A stretch of DNA of 64,000 nucleotides from Rutidosis leptorrhynchoides (GCF_046630445.1 NC_092341.1:27170001-27234000), one strand, 5' to 3'. Shown: positions 43,838 through 56,319, counted from the first letter of the stretch. Translations and numbers: made by a program. The notes: generated by a model not told the origin, from the sequence alone.

Positions 43838-44468
43838 CTGATTGTAGCTTAGTCTAAACTTATTCAGTCATTGTGATGTTGTCGTGTAGTGGAAACTTCA
43901 TTTATCTGCTATTGCATGTCTGCATTGTATTACATTATTACATTTCTATCAAAGCAATATGTAGTTTGGTTTCTGATCTTGTAAGTTAGGATTCGACTTC
44001 ATCTTGCACGCGTTAGACTGTTATGCGATTGGCATGTTTGTATGAACAGGATAACTGCTATTCGAACTAGTACAGAGAGCCAAAATGAATATTAGGTTAC
44101 ATTTGTACAGGGAGAACTGTGATTATAAGTACAATAATTTTAGCAAGGAATATAAAATAAACTTATATACAAAGGCTGCCTACACTGACTAATTCATCGA
44201 AGCAGAGGGGTATTGGCCATTGGTGCACCCCGGTGTCACCTTTTTTTATGCTTCTAATGACCCAGTCTTATTACTTTTTCTCGCCAACTGCGGATCATCT
44301 GTACTGATCTCGTCTGCTGGATTTATTCCACCATCTCATCCATTTGTTATCCAATTTTGGATGAGATTCAAGCTAAAAATGAAACCTTACCAATGTACCT
44401 AATTCTTATTTCTCTTTGCCAAAATATTTACTCAGGCCAACAACTAAACTACTACCACTTCAGTAACT
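43838..44468. other. Intergenic between convergent genes
   Basis: Holds the 3' UTRs of the dsRBD gene (+) and the H+-ATPase gene (-). A 60-codon ORF at 44,220 shows no domain. No repeat boundary seen. Confidence 0.5.
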
Positions 44469-47400
44469 TTATACTGTATAGTGCTGTTGAATGGTCTCAA
44501 TATCAAGGCCCTTTAGCTTCACTACCGATTCAACATGCCCCTTTAGTGTATGAAGCTCTCTCAATCTGTATGAAGAAGTAATTAAATTAAAATTAAAATA
44601 ATAAAACAAATAACATTGTATGAATATATTTGGAGTACCTAGCCACCTCAGCCCGTCTCTTGGCCTGTTCAGCAAGCTCGGACAACTCCCTGTAGCTATT
44701 TTTATCATTAAAACTTTCGGCCTGTTCTGGTGGTTGGAGACCATGGACAGTGCGTTGTTCCATGACCCATTGGGCCTCCCTTTCGCCCCGTCCATAGTCC
44801 TTTTTGTTGGTGAAAGCGGTCTAGTTTCTCATACGAATAGAAGAAAGAAAAATAACTCAGTCAACTTAGAGCTAACATTTTTTTTGAGCATTAACCAAAA
44901 AAAAAAAAAAAAAAAAAAGATGTATTCTACATTTCTACCTTATTTTGTAGCAGATTGTCCCATGCCTTCCCACTCAATGAATATCGGATGATGAATTTGA
45001 ATACATCTAGGGGTATGTAGAATAGTATACTGTAGATCCAGATAACACCAGCCCATCCCCAACCAATTCCTTTGATTCTTGCAAAATCCCAGTTTGCGTA
45101 GACAGCGATCAATGTAGCAATCTATATAAAACAAAAATTACCATACAATTTTTTTAAAAAAATTCAGAATTGGTAAGTGGTAACTGTGATGTTAATTTCC
45201 ACAAAAGCTCACCAGTTGTGCAATTAAAAAGGCTGTCAAGAGCAGAAGTCCGGGTCGTTCAACATACGACCAACTTCTCGATCTAGTCACAAAAATAAGT
45301 GCCTGGCTGACGATGCTAACTTGGAGGTAAAGAGCTGCTGTAAGCTCATAGTCATTGTTTCTAATAGATCTTACACCAAATTTTTCCTGAAATCCGAACG
45401 TTAAGTACGATTATATTTAGATCCGTGAAATTTCAGCTCAACCAAAGTTGCAGAACTCGGAATTACTCGGCAAGTACTCGTTGTTGATATTCGGGGAGTA
45501 CTCAGCGAGTATTCGGTCAAACTCAGTCAAACCGTTCAAAATGGGGTTTACTGGGAAAATCAATCAAAACTCGGGATTACACGGGAAATTAGTCAAAATC
45601 GGTCAACCTCGGTCAAACTCAGTCAAAATCGAGATTACTCGGAAGACCAGTCAAAATTGGTCAAACTCGTTCAAACTCTGAATTACTCGGAAAATCGGTC
45701 AAAACTCGGGATTACTCGGAAAATCAGTTAATATTGATCAAAATCACTCCAAGTCAAACTTGGTCAACATCCAAGTACTCCCAAAATGTCTCGACTGAGT
45801 ACTCCCCGAGTGGCGATTTTTGCAACCTTGAGCTGAACATTGGGAAATAAGAATATTACAGTTTAACTTACAGTAAAAAAGTCAGATTCTTGAGCTAGCC
45901 AGAAGAAAACAACAGTCATAACAGCTAAATAAGTACCAAAAACGATCCCGGTAAGAAATATTTCCTTTAATTTCCACGAATCAGGCATCGGTGAAGGTTT
46001 CACCTTGTCCTTGGATATCGTCATAATCGTTCCATCATTTAAAATGGCAATGATCAGAATCATGAAAGGCGAGAAATCGAACTGCCAAATAAGAGCGATT
46101 AACATGAACCCTAGAACAACACGAATGGTGATGGAGACTGCATAAATTGTGTAATTTTTCATCCGCTGAAAAATGGCTCTGCTGGTAAGTACTGCACTGA
46201 CAATCACACTTAGTCCTGGCTCAGTCAACACTATATCGGACGCACCCCGGGCTGCATCAGTGGCATCCGCAACCGCAATACCAATATCGGCCCGTTTTAG
46301 TGCCGGTGCATCGTTCACACCGTCTCCTGTCATCCCACATATATGTTTTCTTTCCTGTAGCTTCTTCACTATCTCATATTTGTGCTCTGCACTCAACCCA
46401 TTCTTCATTATCAGTTCCAAATTATATCTATACATATACATATATATCTGAAAACGAGGTATTTACTATTTACGAGTTCGTACCCGGAAAAACACCAGCA
46501 AAGCCATCAGCTTTCTCGATTAGTTCCTCGATAGGCATATTGGCAATAGCTGCATCTTTGTGTTGGCCAAGTAGAGACGAAGATGGATACATGTTTGTTC
46601 CCATTCCGAGTCTCCGACCCGTTTCTTTCCCGATAGCTAACTGGTCACCCGTAATCATCTTAACATTAACGCCAAGATGAAGGGCCCGTCGAATGGTTTC
46701 AGCGCTGTCATGCCTTGGAGGGTCAAATAACGGTAGTAAACCGACAAAATCCCAAGGCCCTCCAGGACTGTCTTTGGTTTTTTCAGGTACCGTCTGCATA
46801 AATAAAACAAGGAAGCCAACTTCTTAGATCGAATGACCCAAGCTCCATAAACTAGAAACAAAGGTGGTAAAATGGACGGGTCGGAGGTAATGTGTCAGGA
46901 TGGGTCAAGATTAAGTATGGGTCAAATTGGGTCGGTCGAGTTGGATGGAGTTTCAACACAATAATATGCTATAATATATTTTTTTATAGTTAAGTCATAT
47001 CACAAGAATAATCTGATATTTGAATAGAACAGTAGTGACAGTTGTATGCTTTGAAACTAGACTGACTTTCACCCCGTTTTAGCCATATAAACCGACTCTT
47101 GATATATCTATGTCTATATAATCCGTCTAAGATTAAATGCAATTCAATTCGACTCATTCAGTAATGCGTAGAAATTGTCACCCTTAACTAGATATATAGA
47201 AGCTCACCTGTTGACAAACTGCAAGAGAACGAAGGCCTCGTTCAGCAAACTTGTCAATGATGTTGAAAACCTTAGTCTTAGCATCACCCTTTAGGTCGCA
47301 TAGTTCCACAATCTGACAGCTTTGAAGATACTAAGTTAGTATGTGACCAAAATAGGATTAGTTTAATGTTTATAATTAACAGTCTAGATATAGCTTATTG

Positions 47401-50173
47401 TACCTGCTCAGGCGCTCCTTTACTCACGCGCTGCCAATTTCCACTCTGATCTATATATGTTATTGCCGTTCGTTTATCCACCGGATTAAACGGCAGAAAA
47501 TGTACCTCTGTGATCCCTGCTCTTGCCTGAATAAAAATAACAATAAGACTTTTGGCTAATAAAAATAAGACTTATTTGTAAATATAATTAATTTCTCCTT
47601 TCGTTACCTCCTTAGGATCAGCAAGCATTCCTACAATGCATGCATCAATTGCATCCTGATTCTCCACTCTTGAAGCCCTTGCTCCCAATTGAATTACCAT
47701 CTCCCTGTCCATATCCTTTACAAAAACCTAAACACAAAGTCAACAAGTCATTAGTCAATATTGTATTTTGACTTTTGACTTTTGACAGTTGACTTGTTCA
47801 CCGACCTCGATTAGAGATTTATCAACTGTGAGCTTGTTGAGTGTTAAAGTACCAGTCTTGTCACTACACAAAACATCCATCCCAGCCATTTCTTCGATGG
47901 CTGTCATCCTCTTGGTGATTGCTCCTTGTTGCGATAATTTGTGGGACCCAATAGCCATCGTTACTGACAACACGGTTGGCATTGCAATCGGGATTCCCCC
48001 AATGAGTAGAACCAACAAATTGTCGATTCCATCTCTGTAGGTTCGTTTTTGAATCGGGTACATCACCACTATTTCTATAACTAGTCCAACCGCAATCGAA
48101 CATATACAAAAGTTACCAATTGCTGTTAACACCTAACACGAACATGAACAAAAAATATCATCATGATTGTTAGAATCTAGCTGATTTCGTACCTAAGGAA
48201 TTATGAAGTACTCGTAGTACCTTTTGAAAGTGGCCCACTTGATTTGTGCTATCAACTAAATGAGCTGCTTTGCCAAAGAAAGTGTGGACCCCAGTAGCGA
48301 TCACGACAGCTTCAATCTCTCCCTGTTTGCAAGTCGAACCCGAAAACACACTATCACCTGGTTTCTTAGTCACTGGTAACGACTCACCCGTTAATGCAGC
48401 CTGGTCGATTTTTAACGCGTCCCCTTCTAACAAACGTGCGTCAGCCGGTACTATATCCCCGAGCTTGATGCTAATAATATCTCCAGGTACGAGAAACTCA
48501 GCTTCATCTTCAGCCCATTTTCCATCCCTTAAAAGCTTTGTTTTTGGCGCAAGGCCTGCCATTAGCGCCGCTGCAGCATTTCCTGCATTGTTTTCTTCTA
48601 TGAAACTTATCGTCGAGTTGATTAATAGCAATGTTGTGATCCCGACAAAATCTTGCCAATCTGGTGGCTTCCCCTGCAATTATTATTTCACCATCAACTC
48701 ATCACATATATGTAAACGGCGTCCGTTGCGTCCGTTGCGACGCCCGTTGCGGCGTTTTGATGACTAAACCGTTTCGACCCCGTCCCGTTTTCTTATAAGA
48801 TGGTCAACGGTCAAAAGTCAGGTCAAATGCAGGAAAAATTGGGTCAACGCAGGTCAAAAGTCAGAAATTCTGTTAAAATCGATTAAAAGTCGGTCAAATC
48901 AATCAAAATTGACTTAGTTTAGTATTCCATTTTGTATTATATTTAACGCTAATAGTATTTATAGGTACAAACTTGTCAACGAATATTTTTTAGCTCTAAA
49001 ATATGTGTAAATATATATTTATATATACAATAGTCAACATTAGTCAACATCCGTTTCGACCCCGTCTCGGCCCCGTTTTTTCCGTTGCGACGTTTTGAGG
49101 TCGCTACCGTTTCGGCCCCGTCTCGCGTCTTTTTCAACCTTGCATATATGTATATATATGTGTGTGTATACTATACATAAACATAAAGTTCAATAGTGAC
49201 ATATAAAGATAGAGACCCCTCCATTTGCCAAAGCAATGGCCATAATAGCAGCTGCTTCCATGACCCATGAAAGAGGATTCCACATAAAACCTAAGAACTT
49301 TAATAGTTTGCTTTCCTGCAACAATGTTTTCATGAAATAATATTAGTTAGACTCATTGTATCGGTTGAGTGGGGAGGGCGTGGCCATCCTATGTGGCAAC
49401 CAACCCACACAAACTTTTGCTGTATCCATGCGTGGGAGGGGCCAAGTTTTGGTCTGTCCGTTGCCAAGCAACGTACCAAGTCACGCTCGTTTCCAATTTT
49501 TTTTTTTTTATTATTTTAAAAATGTTATTTTAATCCCCTTTTAATATTTAATCCAATCCAATTATATTTTAACACATCATCACAATACTCCCAACCCACA
49601 CCAAAAACTCACACAACCACTACTCCACAAAAACAATTCACACGTCCTAATCATCAAAAAGCAACCAACGCCCCCAACCACTACAAGTGGTCTTATACAC
49701 ATTGTAGCTTTAGATCGAAACTAGGGGTGTGTGGGCCCCGTTTCCGGGAAAAACGCAAAACAAAAAAAGAAAAAGGAAATTATGATAGTACTAAAATACC
49801 CCCGTGCATAATCTTTTTAAAGGTCACCGTTCACAGGGGTAATATAGTAATAAAACTACATGCGTGATTTGTATTTAGTATATTGAATAATAATAATGAA
49901 TATACCTTTTTTTCTTCCAACTTATTTGGACCAAATATACCAAGCCTTCTCTTGCCTTCATCATTTGTCAATCCCTCTTTTGTGCATTTCAATTGATCAA
50001 ATAACTCGTCCATAGGCATATGTTCCTGTAACAATCATACAAACCGTGCACATCAATCGTAAATCGTTTACATTCGAATAAAACTATGAAGAAAGATACA
50101 AATGGAAATATCGTACTAAATCAACAGTCTCCTTCATGATATCCTCCCAAGTAATTCCTTCACTCTCTGCCAT
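44469..50173 (-). CDS. Plasma-membrane H+-ATPase, AHA9-like, 14 exons, intact
   Basis: Exons (high to low): 50,173-50,117; 50,025-49,906; 49,315-49,217; 48,673-48,221; 48,132-47,806; 47,727-47,608; 47,526-47,404; 47,312-47,208; 46,793-46,484; 46,386-45,872; 45,386-45,213; 45,121-44,939; 44,820-44,639; 44,565-44,469. All are GT-AG, phases agree, total 2,865 nt, 954 residues, the usual length. Seen: [10 protein letters not shown] (TGES at about 187), the phosphorylated Asp in CSDKTGTLT (about 334), TGDGVNDAP (about 591-599), ten hydrophobic segments, and a C-terminal regulatory domain ending HYTV whose penultimate Thr is the 14-3-3 site. It pumps protons out of the cell using ATP. Stretches such as [13 protein letters not shown] and ELTAA recall Arabidopsis AHA9, expressed in anthers, so a reproductive role is possible. 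Introns carry MITE-like repeats. Confidence 0.95.
45432..45837. mobile_element. MITE-like repeat in H+-ATPase intron 10
   Basis: Inverted ends TTCAGCTCAA..AGTTGCA and TGCAACCTTGAGCTGAA enclose about 400 bp made of recurring GGTCAAACTC and GGATTACTCGGAAAATC units. It lies between exons 10 and 11. Ends in CAACCTTG like the repeat at 48,715-49,142. Confidence 0.55.
48715..49142. mobile_element. Unclassified repeat in H+-ATPase intron 3, 10-bp flanking duplication
   Basis: Flanked on both sides by CATATATGTA (48,705-48,714 and 49,143-49,152). The two ends contain related direct, not inverted, sequences CCGTTGCG(G/A)CGTTTTGA..ACCGTTTCG(A/G)CCCCGTC, with GGTCAAAAGTC repeats between, and the right end is TTTTTCAACCTTG. 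A 9-10 bp duplication is typical of Mutator-like elements, but long inverted ends are lacking. Confidence 0.6.
49362..49690. mobile_element. MITE candidate in H+-ATPase intron 2
   Basis: Left GTTGAGTGGGGAGGGCGTGG and right CCAACGCCCCCAACCACTAC are imperfect inverted repeats about 330 bp apart. The region is unusually G/C-rich at both ends with an AT-rich middle. Target duplication unresolved. Confidence 0.4.
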
Positions 50174-50914
50174 TTTTGAGTCTGAAAAAAGCTCTGTTCA
50201 AAGGTTATGGGCAGAAAAGGAGATATATAGTAAGTTGGTAATTAAACAGAAGTAATATACAGAGGGGTATAATGTGAAAATAAGTTGAGCAATTTACGTA
50301 GTGTTTTACCATCACAATTTACATGCATATGTTAATATTATTGTGTGTTTATATACTTGTTTACCTTTTCAAACTAATGGATGTTATTTAGGAGAAGATC
50401 CAATAGTTTAGGATACTATATTTACGCATATGCCTATACTTCACTACTTCTTACATTTCCTTTTTTACTTATTCCAATAAATTACCGTTTATTATTCTCT
50501 TCTATACACGTGACTAATTCTCCTCACTTAACTCTTGCAACATTCAATTGATCCTAAAGTATTGCAGCTAAACTAGGTGCCATTGAGAAGAAAACTTGTT
50601 TTATTAACTTAAAAATGGTAACACATACTCCTTACGTCTCAAAATAAATGTCTGTGTCCTGACACATAATTCAAATAAAGTATATAGATTTTTTTTTGTT
50701 TAAAAGTAAAATGCGGTATTATTAATTTCCAGTGTGTATCAAACCTGTAGTAATAATAAAAGTAGCAAAATGTCCATATATTTATTTATGATCTTATCTA
50801 ATCTAAATCTAAATAGTGTATTAGTATAATATTGGCAACCCATGCGTGTGGATCCTTAAAACATAATATATCTGCATCATGTGATCGAGTGATGGACCCT
50901 TATATTATGATCAC
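50174..50914. other. Upstream region of the H+-ATPase gene
   Basis: Promoter side of the minus-strand gene. A TATATAT at 50,223-50,229 (minus) lies about 50 nt before the ATG and could be a TATA box. At about 50,628-50,660 a TACTCCTTACGTCTCAAAAT stretch resembles a Stowaway-type MITE end, without a clear partner. Confidence 0.35.
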
Positions 50915-51283
50915 TGTTATAATTCAGTAGGCTTATAACTACCTTTAGTGGTTTGATTCTTGATGTTATAATTCAGTAGGCTTATAACTACCTTTAGTGG
51001 TTTGATTCTTGATGTTATAATTCAGTAGACTTATAACTACCTTTAGTAATTTGATTCTTGATTTAGAATACTAATAATGAAGTGTAAGAACAAAGATGAT
51101 AATGGAGAGAAAGAAAGAAACACTTTGTAAGTGTGAGAAATGGTGCAAGTTTAATGCTTGCATTCATGAGTATTTATAGCCTAAAATCTCAATATAAAAA
51201 TACATACTTTGTGTACCAAAATTGACTATATGTATACACCAAAATTGACTATCCATATCTATATTATTATTATTATTATAACA
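50915..51283 (-). repeat. 3' LTR of the copia element
   Basis: 369 bp. On the plus strand its first 147 bp are three tandem 49-bp units starting at 50,915, 50,964 and 51,013 (TGTTATAATTCAGTAGGC..). A TATTATTATTATTATTA run lies near the other edge. Confidence 0.95.
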
Positions 51284-51445
51284 CTCCCCCTTGGATAGCA
51301 ATTTTATTTTGTTGAAGATCAACTATAAATTACTGCCTCGTTAAAAACCTTGCTAAAGAAAACCCAGTGGGAAAAAAACTTTAGCTAAGGGAAAAAGAGT
51401 GCAGCATGGAGTTGACTCCCCCTCAAGTAGACATCGCTTCAGCTG

Positions 51446-54400
51446 TTACATCTTTTGAACATGTCTCATGCCAATGTTATGAACGTGTGTTCTGAAAATA
51501 GCAGTTGGAAGTGCTTTCGTGAAAAGATCAGCAGAGTTTTTGCTAGATTGCACATATCTCATTTCAATCTGGTTGTCCTTAATGAGATTTTGAGTGTATG
51601 AGAAGAATCTAGGTGGTATGTGTTTTGTTCGGTCACTTTTGATATACCCTTCTTTCATCTGTGCTATGCAAGCTGCATTATCTTCAAAGATAGTTGTTGG
51701 ACTTTTATCGCGTTCTAGTCCACAAGAATCAGTAATGAGTTGTGTCATTGATCTCAACCAAAAACATTCTCGAGTAGCTTCATGTAATGCAATCACTTCG
51801 GCATGATTTGACGATGTAGCAACAAGTGTTTGTTTTTGAGAACGCCATGATATTGCAGTACCTCCATTTAGGAATACATATCCAGTTTGAGATTTAGCTT
51901 TATGTGGATCAGATAAATAACCTGCATCTGCATAACCAACCAAATCTTGTTTTGATTCGTTAGAATAAAATAATCCTAAATCAGTAGTTCCTCGAAGGTA
52001 TCGAAATATGTGTTTGATCCCATTCCAGTGTCTTTTGGTAGGAGCAGAGCTGAACCTTGCCAACAAATTAACTGCAAAAGAAATGTCAGGTCTTGTACAA
52101 TTTGTAAGATACATAAGAGCTCCAATTGCACTAAGATATGGTACTTCTGGTCCAAGAATGTCTTCTTGATCTTCACATGGACGAAATGGATCAGCTTCAA
52201 CATTGAGTGATCTAACAACCATAGGAGTACTTAATGGTTTTGCCTTGTCCATATTGAAACGTTTCAAAATCTTTTCAGTATATGTTGTTTGATGTACAAG
52301 TAAACCATTAGGCATATGCTCAATTTGTAAACCAAGGCAATACTTGGTTTTTCCGAGATCTTTCATTTCAAATTCTTTCTTTAGAAGTTGAATGGCTTCA
52401 TGGATCTCTTTATTTGTACCTATGATGTTAAGATCATCAACATAAACAGCTATGATCACATATCCGGATGTTGTTTTCTTAATGAAAACACAAGGGCAAG
52501 TAAGATTATTTGTATACCCTTTGCTTATCAAGTAATCACTTAATCGGTTATACCACATACGTCCCGATTGTTTTAACCCATATAAAGATCTTTGTAATTT
52601 AATCGAATACATTTCTTTGGGTTTTGCATTTGATGCTTCTGGTACCTTAAATCCTTCAGGTATCTTCATATATATATCACTATCAAGTGATCCATATAGA
52701 TAAGCAGTCACAACATCCATGAGATGCATTTCTAAATTTTTAGAAACTGCCAGACTGATTAAGTACCTAAAAGTAATTGCATCCATAACAGGAGAATAAG
52801 TTTCTTCATAATCAATTCCCGGTCTTTGAGAAAAACCTTGAGCTACAAGTCTAGCTTTATACCTTGTAACTTCATTTTTCTCATTTCTTTTTCGGACAAA
52901 AATCCATCTGTATCCTACAGGTTTCACATCTTTAGGAGTGAGAATGATGGATCCGAAAACTTTTCTTTTATTGAGTGATTCTAATTCAGCTCGTATTGCT
53001 TCTTTCCATTGAGCCCAATCATGTCTATTTTGACATTCAACCATAGATGTTGGTTCTGGATCATCATCATTATTCATGATGTCATATGCAACATTAAATG
53101 AAAATTTCTCATCAAGATTTTTCATTTCATTTCGGTTCCATAATATTTTTGAATATGCATAATTGATTGCAATTTCTGTATTGACATCATCAATCTCCTC
53201 TGCAGTAGGAGTACTGATTTGTGGTTCTTCTTGAACACTTTCTTTTACTTCATTATCAGCTGATTTTCTTTTTCGAGGATTTTTATCCTTTGAACCGATT
53301 GGTCTTCCACGTTTCTGACGTGGCAAAGATTCATGAGTGACGTTATTGCCAGCTTTTGGAATTTCAATTCGAGCTGGAGTATTTACTGCTGGTATATATG
53401 ATTTTGTCACCGTTTTTGTATCTGTAAATGCATCAGGCAATTGATTTGCAAGTTCTTGTATATGCATTATCTTTTGAACTTCTGTCTCGCATTCTTTTGT
53501 GCGAGGATCAAGATACTTTAATTGAGGTTCACACCATGAAACATCATTTTCTTTATTTTTCATTTCTCCCCCTAATCTAGGGAACAATGTTTCATTAAAA
53601 TGACAATCAGCAAAACGTGCTGTAAAAACGTCACCTGTCATAGGTTCAATATACCTTAATATTGAAGATGTTTCATATCCAACATATATTCCCAACCTCC
53701 TTTGAGGACCCATTTTTGTACGTTGTGGTGTCGCAATTGGAACATACACTGCACAACCAAATGTTCTAAGATGGGAAATATTTGGCTCTTGACCAAAAGC
53801 AAGTTGTAGGGGGGAATATTTATGACTTGCACTTGGTCTGATGCGAATCAATGCAGCAGCATGTAAAATTGCATGACCCCATATAGATACAGGGAGTTTT
53901 GTTCTCATTATCAATGGTCTAGCGATTAACTGTAAACGTTTAATCAATGACTCGGCTAAACCATTTTGTGTATGCACATGAGCAACAGAATGTTCAACAA
54001 CAATTCCTATAGACATGCAATAGTCATTAAATGCTTGAGATGTAAATTCACCAGCATTATCAAGTCTCACCCTTTTAATGGTGTAATCAGGAAAATGAGC
54101 TCTCAATTTAATAATTTGGGCAAGAAATTTTGCAAATGCCACATTACGGCTTGATAACAGACAAACATGAGACCATCTGCTAGATGCGTCTATTAGAACC
54201 ATGAAATATCTAAATGGTCCACATGGTGGATGAATTGGTCCACATATATCACCTTGAATTCTTTCAAGAAACATTGGTGATTCTTTCTCAACCTTAAGTG
54301 GTGAGGGTCTAGTTATCAATTTTCCAAGAGAGCAAGATGTACATGGAACCATTGTATCATGATGGATTTTTCTATCCTTTAGTGGATGTCCATGAGTACA

Positions 54401-54997
54401 TTCAATAATCCTTTTCATCATTGTTGATCCTGGATGGCCTAATCTGTTATGCCATAAACTGAATACACCAGGATCAATATATTTTTCGTTAACTACCATA
54501 TGTATTTCTGGTACATTTATATGTGTATAATGTAATCCAGAACTAAGTCTTGGCAGTTTTTCAACCACATGACTCTTGTCAGTGATACTTAAATATTTCT
54601 CATTTTCTGTTGTCACTGACTGATAATCATACCCGTTAAGGTATATGTCGGAGAAACTCAATAAATTTCTGCTTGATTTGGGAGAAAATAAGGCATCATT
54701 TATTAAAAATTTTGTACCATTTGGTAGTATGAAATTTGCCTTTCCTATCCCTTTTATCAAGTTAGCAGGTCCTGATATTGTATGTATAGTTCCTTCCGTT
54801 GGTTTTAGATCAATAAAATATTTCTCGGATTTAAGTATAGTGTGTGTAGTTCCACTGTCTGCTATACAGAGATCTCCACCACTTGATTGATGTTGTATTC
54901 CAGCAAAATTCATATTGAACTTCATATATAAGAAATAAATAGTGAGTACATTAATATTACACAATATTTTAAACGCAAATAGATAGTACTGAAACAT
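51446..54997 (-). CDS. Copia pol: protease, integrase, reverse transcriptase, RNase H
   Basis: 1,183-codon frame. Protease motif CIADSGTTHTI near residue 46; integrase zinc finger HNRLGHP..CTSCSLGK near 185-225; integrase core with GDICGP, RLDNAGEF and the second half to about 420; RT with WIFVRKRNEKNEVTRYKARL and YVDDLNIIGT near 850; RNase H with YADAGYLSDPHKAKSQTGY and SADLFTKALP at the end. The true start is probably set by the gag-pol arrangement, since the first 40 residues look non-conserved. Order PR-INT-RT-RH defines Ty1/copia. Confidence 0.92.
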   Translation of the reverse strand: MFQYYLFAFKILCNINVLTIYFLYMKFNMNFAGIQHQSSGGDLCIADSGTTHTILKSEKYFIDLKPTEGTIHTISGPANLIKGIGKANFILPNGTKFLINDALFSPKSSRNLLSFSDIYLNGYDYQSVTTENEKYLSITDKSHVVEKLPRLSSGLHYTHINVPEIHMVVNEKYIDPGVFSLWHNRLGHPGSTMMKRIIECTHGHPLKDRKIHHDTMVPCTSCSLGKLITRPSPLKVEKESPMFLERIQGDICGPIHPPCGPFRYFMVLIDASSRWSHVCLLSSRNVAFAKFLAQIIKLRAHFPDYTIKRVRLDNAGEFTSQAFNDYCMSIGIVVEHSVAHVHTQNGLAESLIKRLQLIARPLIMRTKLPVSIWGHAILHAAALIRIRPSASHKYSPLQLAFGQEPNISHLRTFGCAVYVPIATPQRTKMGPQRRLGIYVGYETSSILRYIEPMTGDVFTARFADCHFNETLFPRLGGEMKNKENDVSWCEPQLKYLDPRTKECETEVQKIMHIQELANQLPDAFTDTKTVTKSYIPAVNTPARIEIPKAGNNVTHESLPRQKRGRPIGSKDKNPRKRKSADNEVKESVQEEPQISTPTAEEIDDVNTEIAINYAYSKILWNRNEMKNLDEKFSFNVAYDIMNNDDDPEPTSMVECQNRHDWAQWKEAIRAELESLNKRKVFGSIILTPKDVKPVGYRWIFVRKRNEKNEVTRYKARLVAQGFSQRPGIDYEETYSPVMDAITFRYLISLAVSKNLEMHLMDVVTAYLYGSLDSDIYMKIPEGFKVPEASNAKPKEMYSIKLQRSLYGLKQSGRMWYNRLSDYLISKGYTNNLTCPCVFIKKTTSGYVIIAVYVDDLNIIGTNKEIHEAIQLLKKEFEMKDLGKTKYCLGLQIEHMPNGLLVHQTTYTEKILKRFNMDKAKPLSTPMVVRSLNVEADPFRPCEDQEDILGPEVPYLSAIGALMYLTNCTRPDISFAVNLLARFSSAPTKRHWNGIKHIFRYLRGTTDLGLFYSNESKQDLVGYADAGYLSDPHKAKSQTGYVFLNGGTAISWRSQKQTLVATSSNHAEVIALHEATRECFWLRSMTQLITDSCGLERDKSPTTIFEDNAACIAQMKEGYIKSDRTKHIPPRFFSYTQNLIKDNQIEMRYVQSSKNSADLFTKALPTAIFRTHVHNIGMRHVQKM

Positions 54998-55060
54998 TTA
55001 GCAAACATAATGACAAAGACAGACGATATTAAATCGTTTATTTTTCAAAAGACACACAAC

Positions 55061-56095
55061 TTAAACATTCAAGAAATCTTCATATAAATCAGATGGTTTC
55101 TCAGTGACTGTTGGATCAATATTATCCACAAAATTTACTTCCTTTTCTTTACCTTTCAGCGAATCCTGATACATCTTAACAAGATGTTTAGATGTTCGGC
55201 AAGTATTAGCCCAGTGGCCCATTCTACCACATCTGTAGCAAGATTCTTCAGAATTTTTAGAAGAATTTTCTTCAACATCTTGTTTAATGGGCTTGTTTTG
55301 TGGTTGATATTTATATTTTCGTGGATTACTATTTCTTTGACCACCACGGCCACGACCACGACCACGTCCACGCCCATTACCATTACCATAAGGATGGTTT
55401 CTACCATAGTTATGGCTTTTGGCATGATGATGGTGATGGTTATTATAACCACGACCTTGCCCGCGTCCTTGTCCCTGTTTATAATTATTTGCAGTATTTG
55501 CTTCAGGGATTGCAAGTGTACCAGTAGGACGGGATTGCTGATTTTTCATTAATAGCTCATCATTTTGCTCTGCAACTAAGAGATATGAATTAAGTTCAGG
55601 ATATGTTTTGAACTTTAGCATTCTCAAATTTCTTTGCACTGTGATGTTTGCAGCATTCATTGTGGAGAAAGTTTTCTCCATCATGTCTGCATCACTAATT
55701 TCATGTCCACAGAATTTAAGTTGTGAACATGTATTATACAGAGCTGAGCTGTATTCATTTACTTTCTTAAAGTCTTGGAACCTTAATGTTCTCCATTGTT
55801 CCATTGCAGCTGGAAGTAAAATTTCTCTTTGATTATTGAATCTGCTTTTGAGACCTTCCCATAAAACATGGGGATCTTCTACAGTCACATAATTATTTTG
55901 TAAGCATTCATCAATATGTTGATGAATAAAGCAACATGCCGTAGCTTGTTCTTTTTCAGAACAAGTGTTGTTTTCATTTATGGTTTCAAGAATGCCCATT
56001 GATTTAAGATGCATTTTTACTTTTATAACCCATGGCATGTAGTTGTTTCCAGTTGATTCTAAAGGAGTAAATTTAAGCTTTTCCAGATTCGACAT
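55061..56095 (-). CDS. Copia gag
   Basis: 344 codons starting MSNLEKLKFTPLESTGNNY. The gag domain covers residues about 10-190 (NNYMPWVIKVKMHL, then QRNLRMLKF). A basic Gly/Arg/His-rich region (GRGRGRGRGRGG at about 245-260) follows, then one zinc knuckle CYRCGRMGHWANTC near 290. It builds the particle and binds RNA. It lies 63 bp beyond the pol frame, in a different frame relation, as in copia elements that read gag and pol separately. Confidence 0.9.
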   Translation of the reverse strand: MSNLEKLKFTPLESTGNNYMPWVIKVKMHLKSMGILETINENNTCSEKEQATACCFIHQHIDECLQNNYVTVEDPHVLWEGLKSRFNNQREILLPAAMEQWRTLRFQDFKKVNEYSSALYNTCSQLKFCGHEISDADMMEKTFSTMNAANITVQRNLRMLKFKTYPELNSYLLVAEQNDELLMKNQQSRPTGTLAIPEANTANNYKQGQGRGQGRGYNNHHHHHAKSHNYGRNHPYGNGNGRGRGRGRGRGGQRNSNPRKYKYQPQNKPIKQDVEENSSKNSEESCYRCGRMGHWANTCRTSKHLVKMYQDSLKGKEKEVNFVDNIDPTVTEKPSDLYEDFLNV

Positions 56096-56319
56096 TTTCT
56101 ATTATCAAAAATTAAAACAAACATCATGATAAATTAGAGTCAATTTATATTCATAAGTATATAAACATTAAACATAAATTTAATATAACATAAATGATAA
56201 GTAGGTGACAGTGTCGACCATGTGTAAGCAATCATAAATAAATGTTATATAACAAAAATATAAATATTAGTAAACATAAATGAAAAATTTGGCGACAGTG
56301 TCGACCATATATTTTTTCA

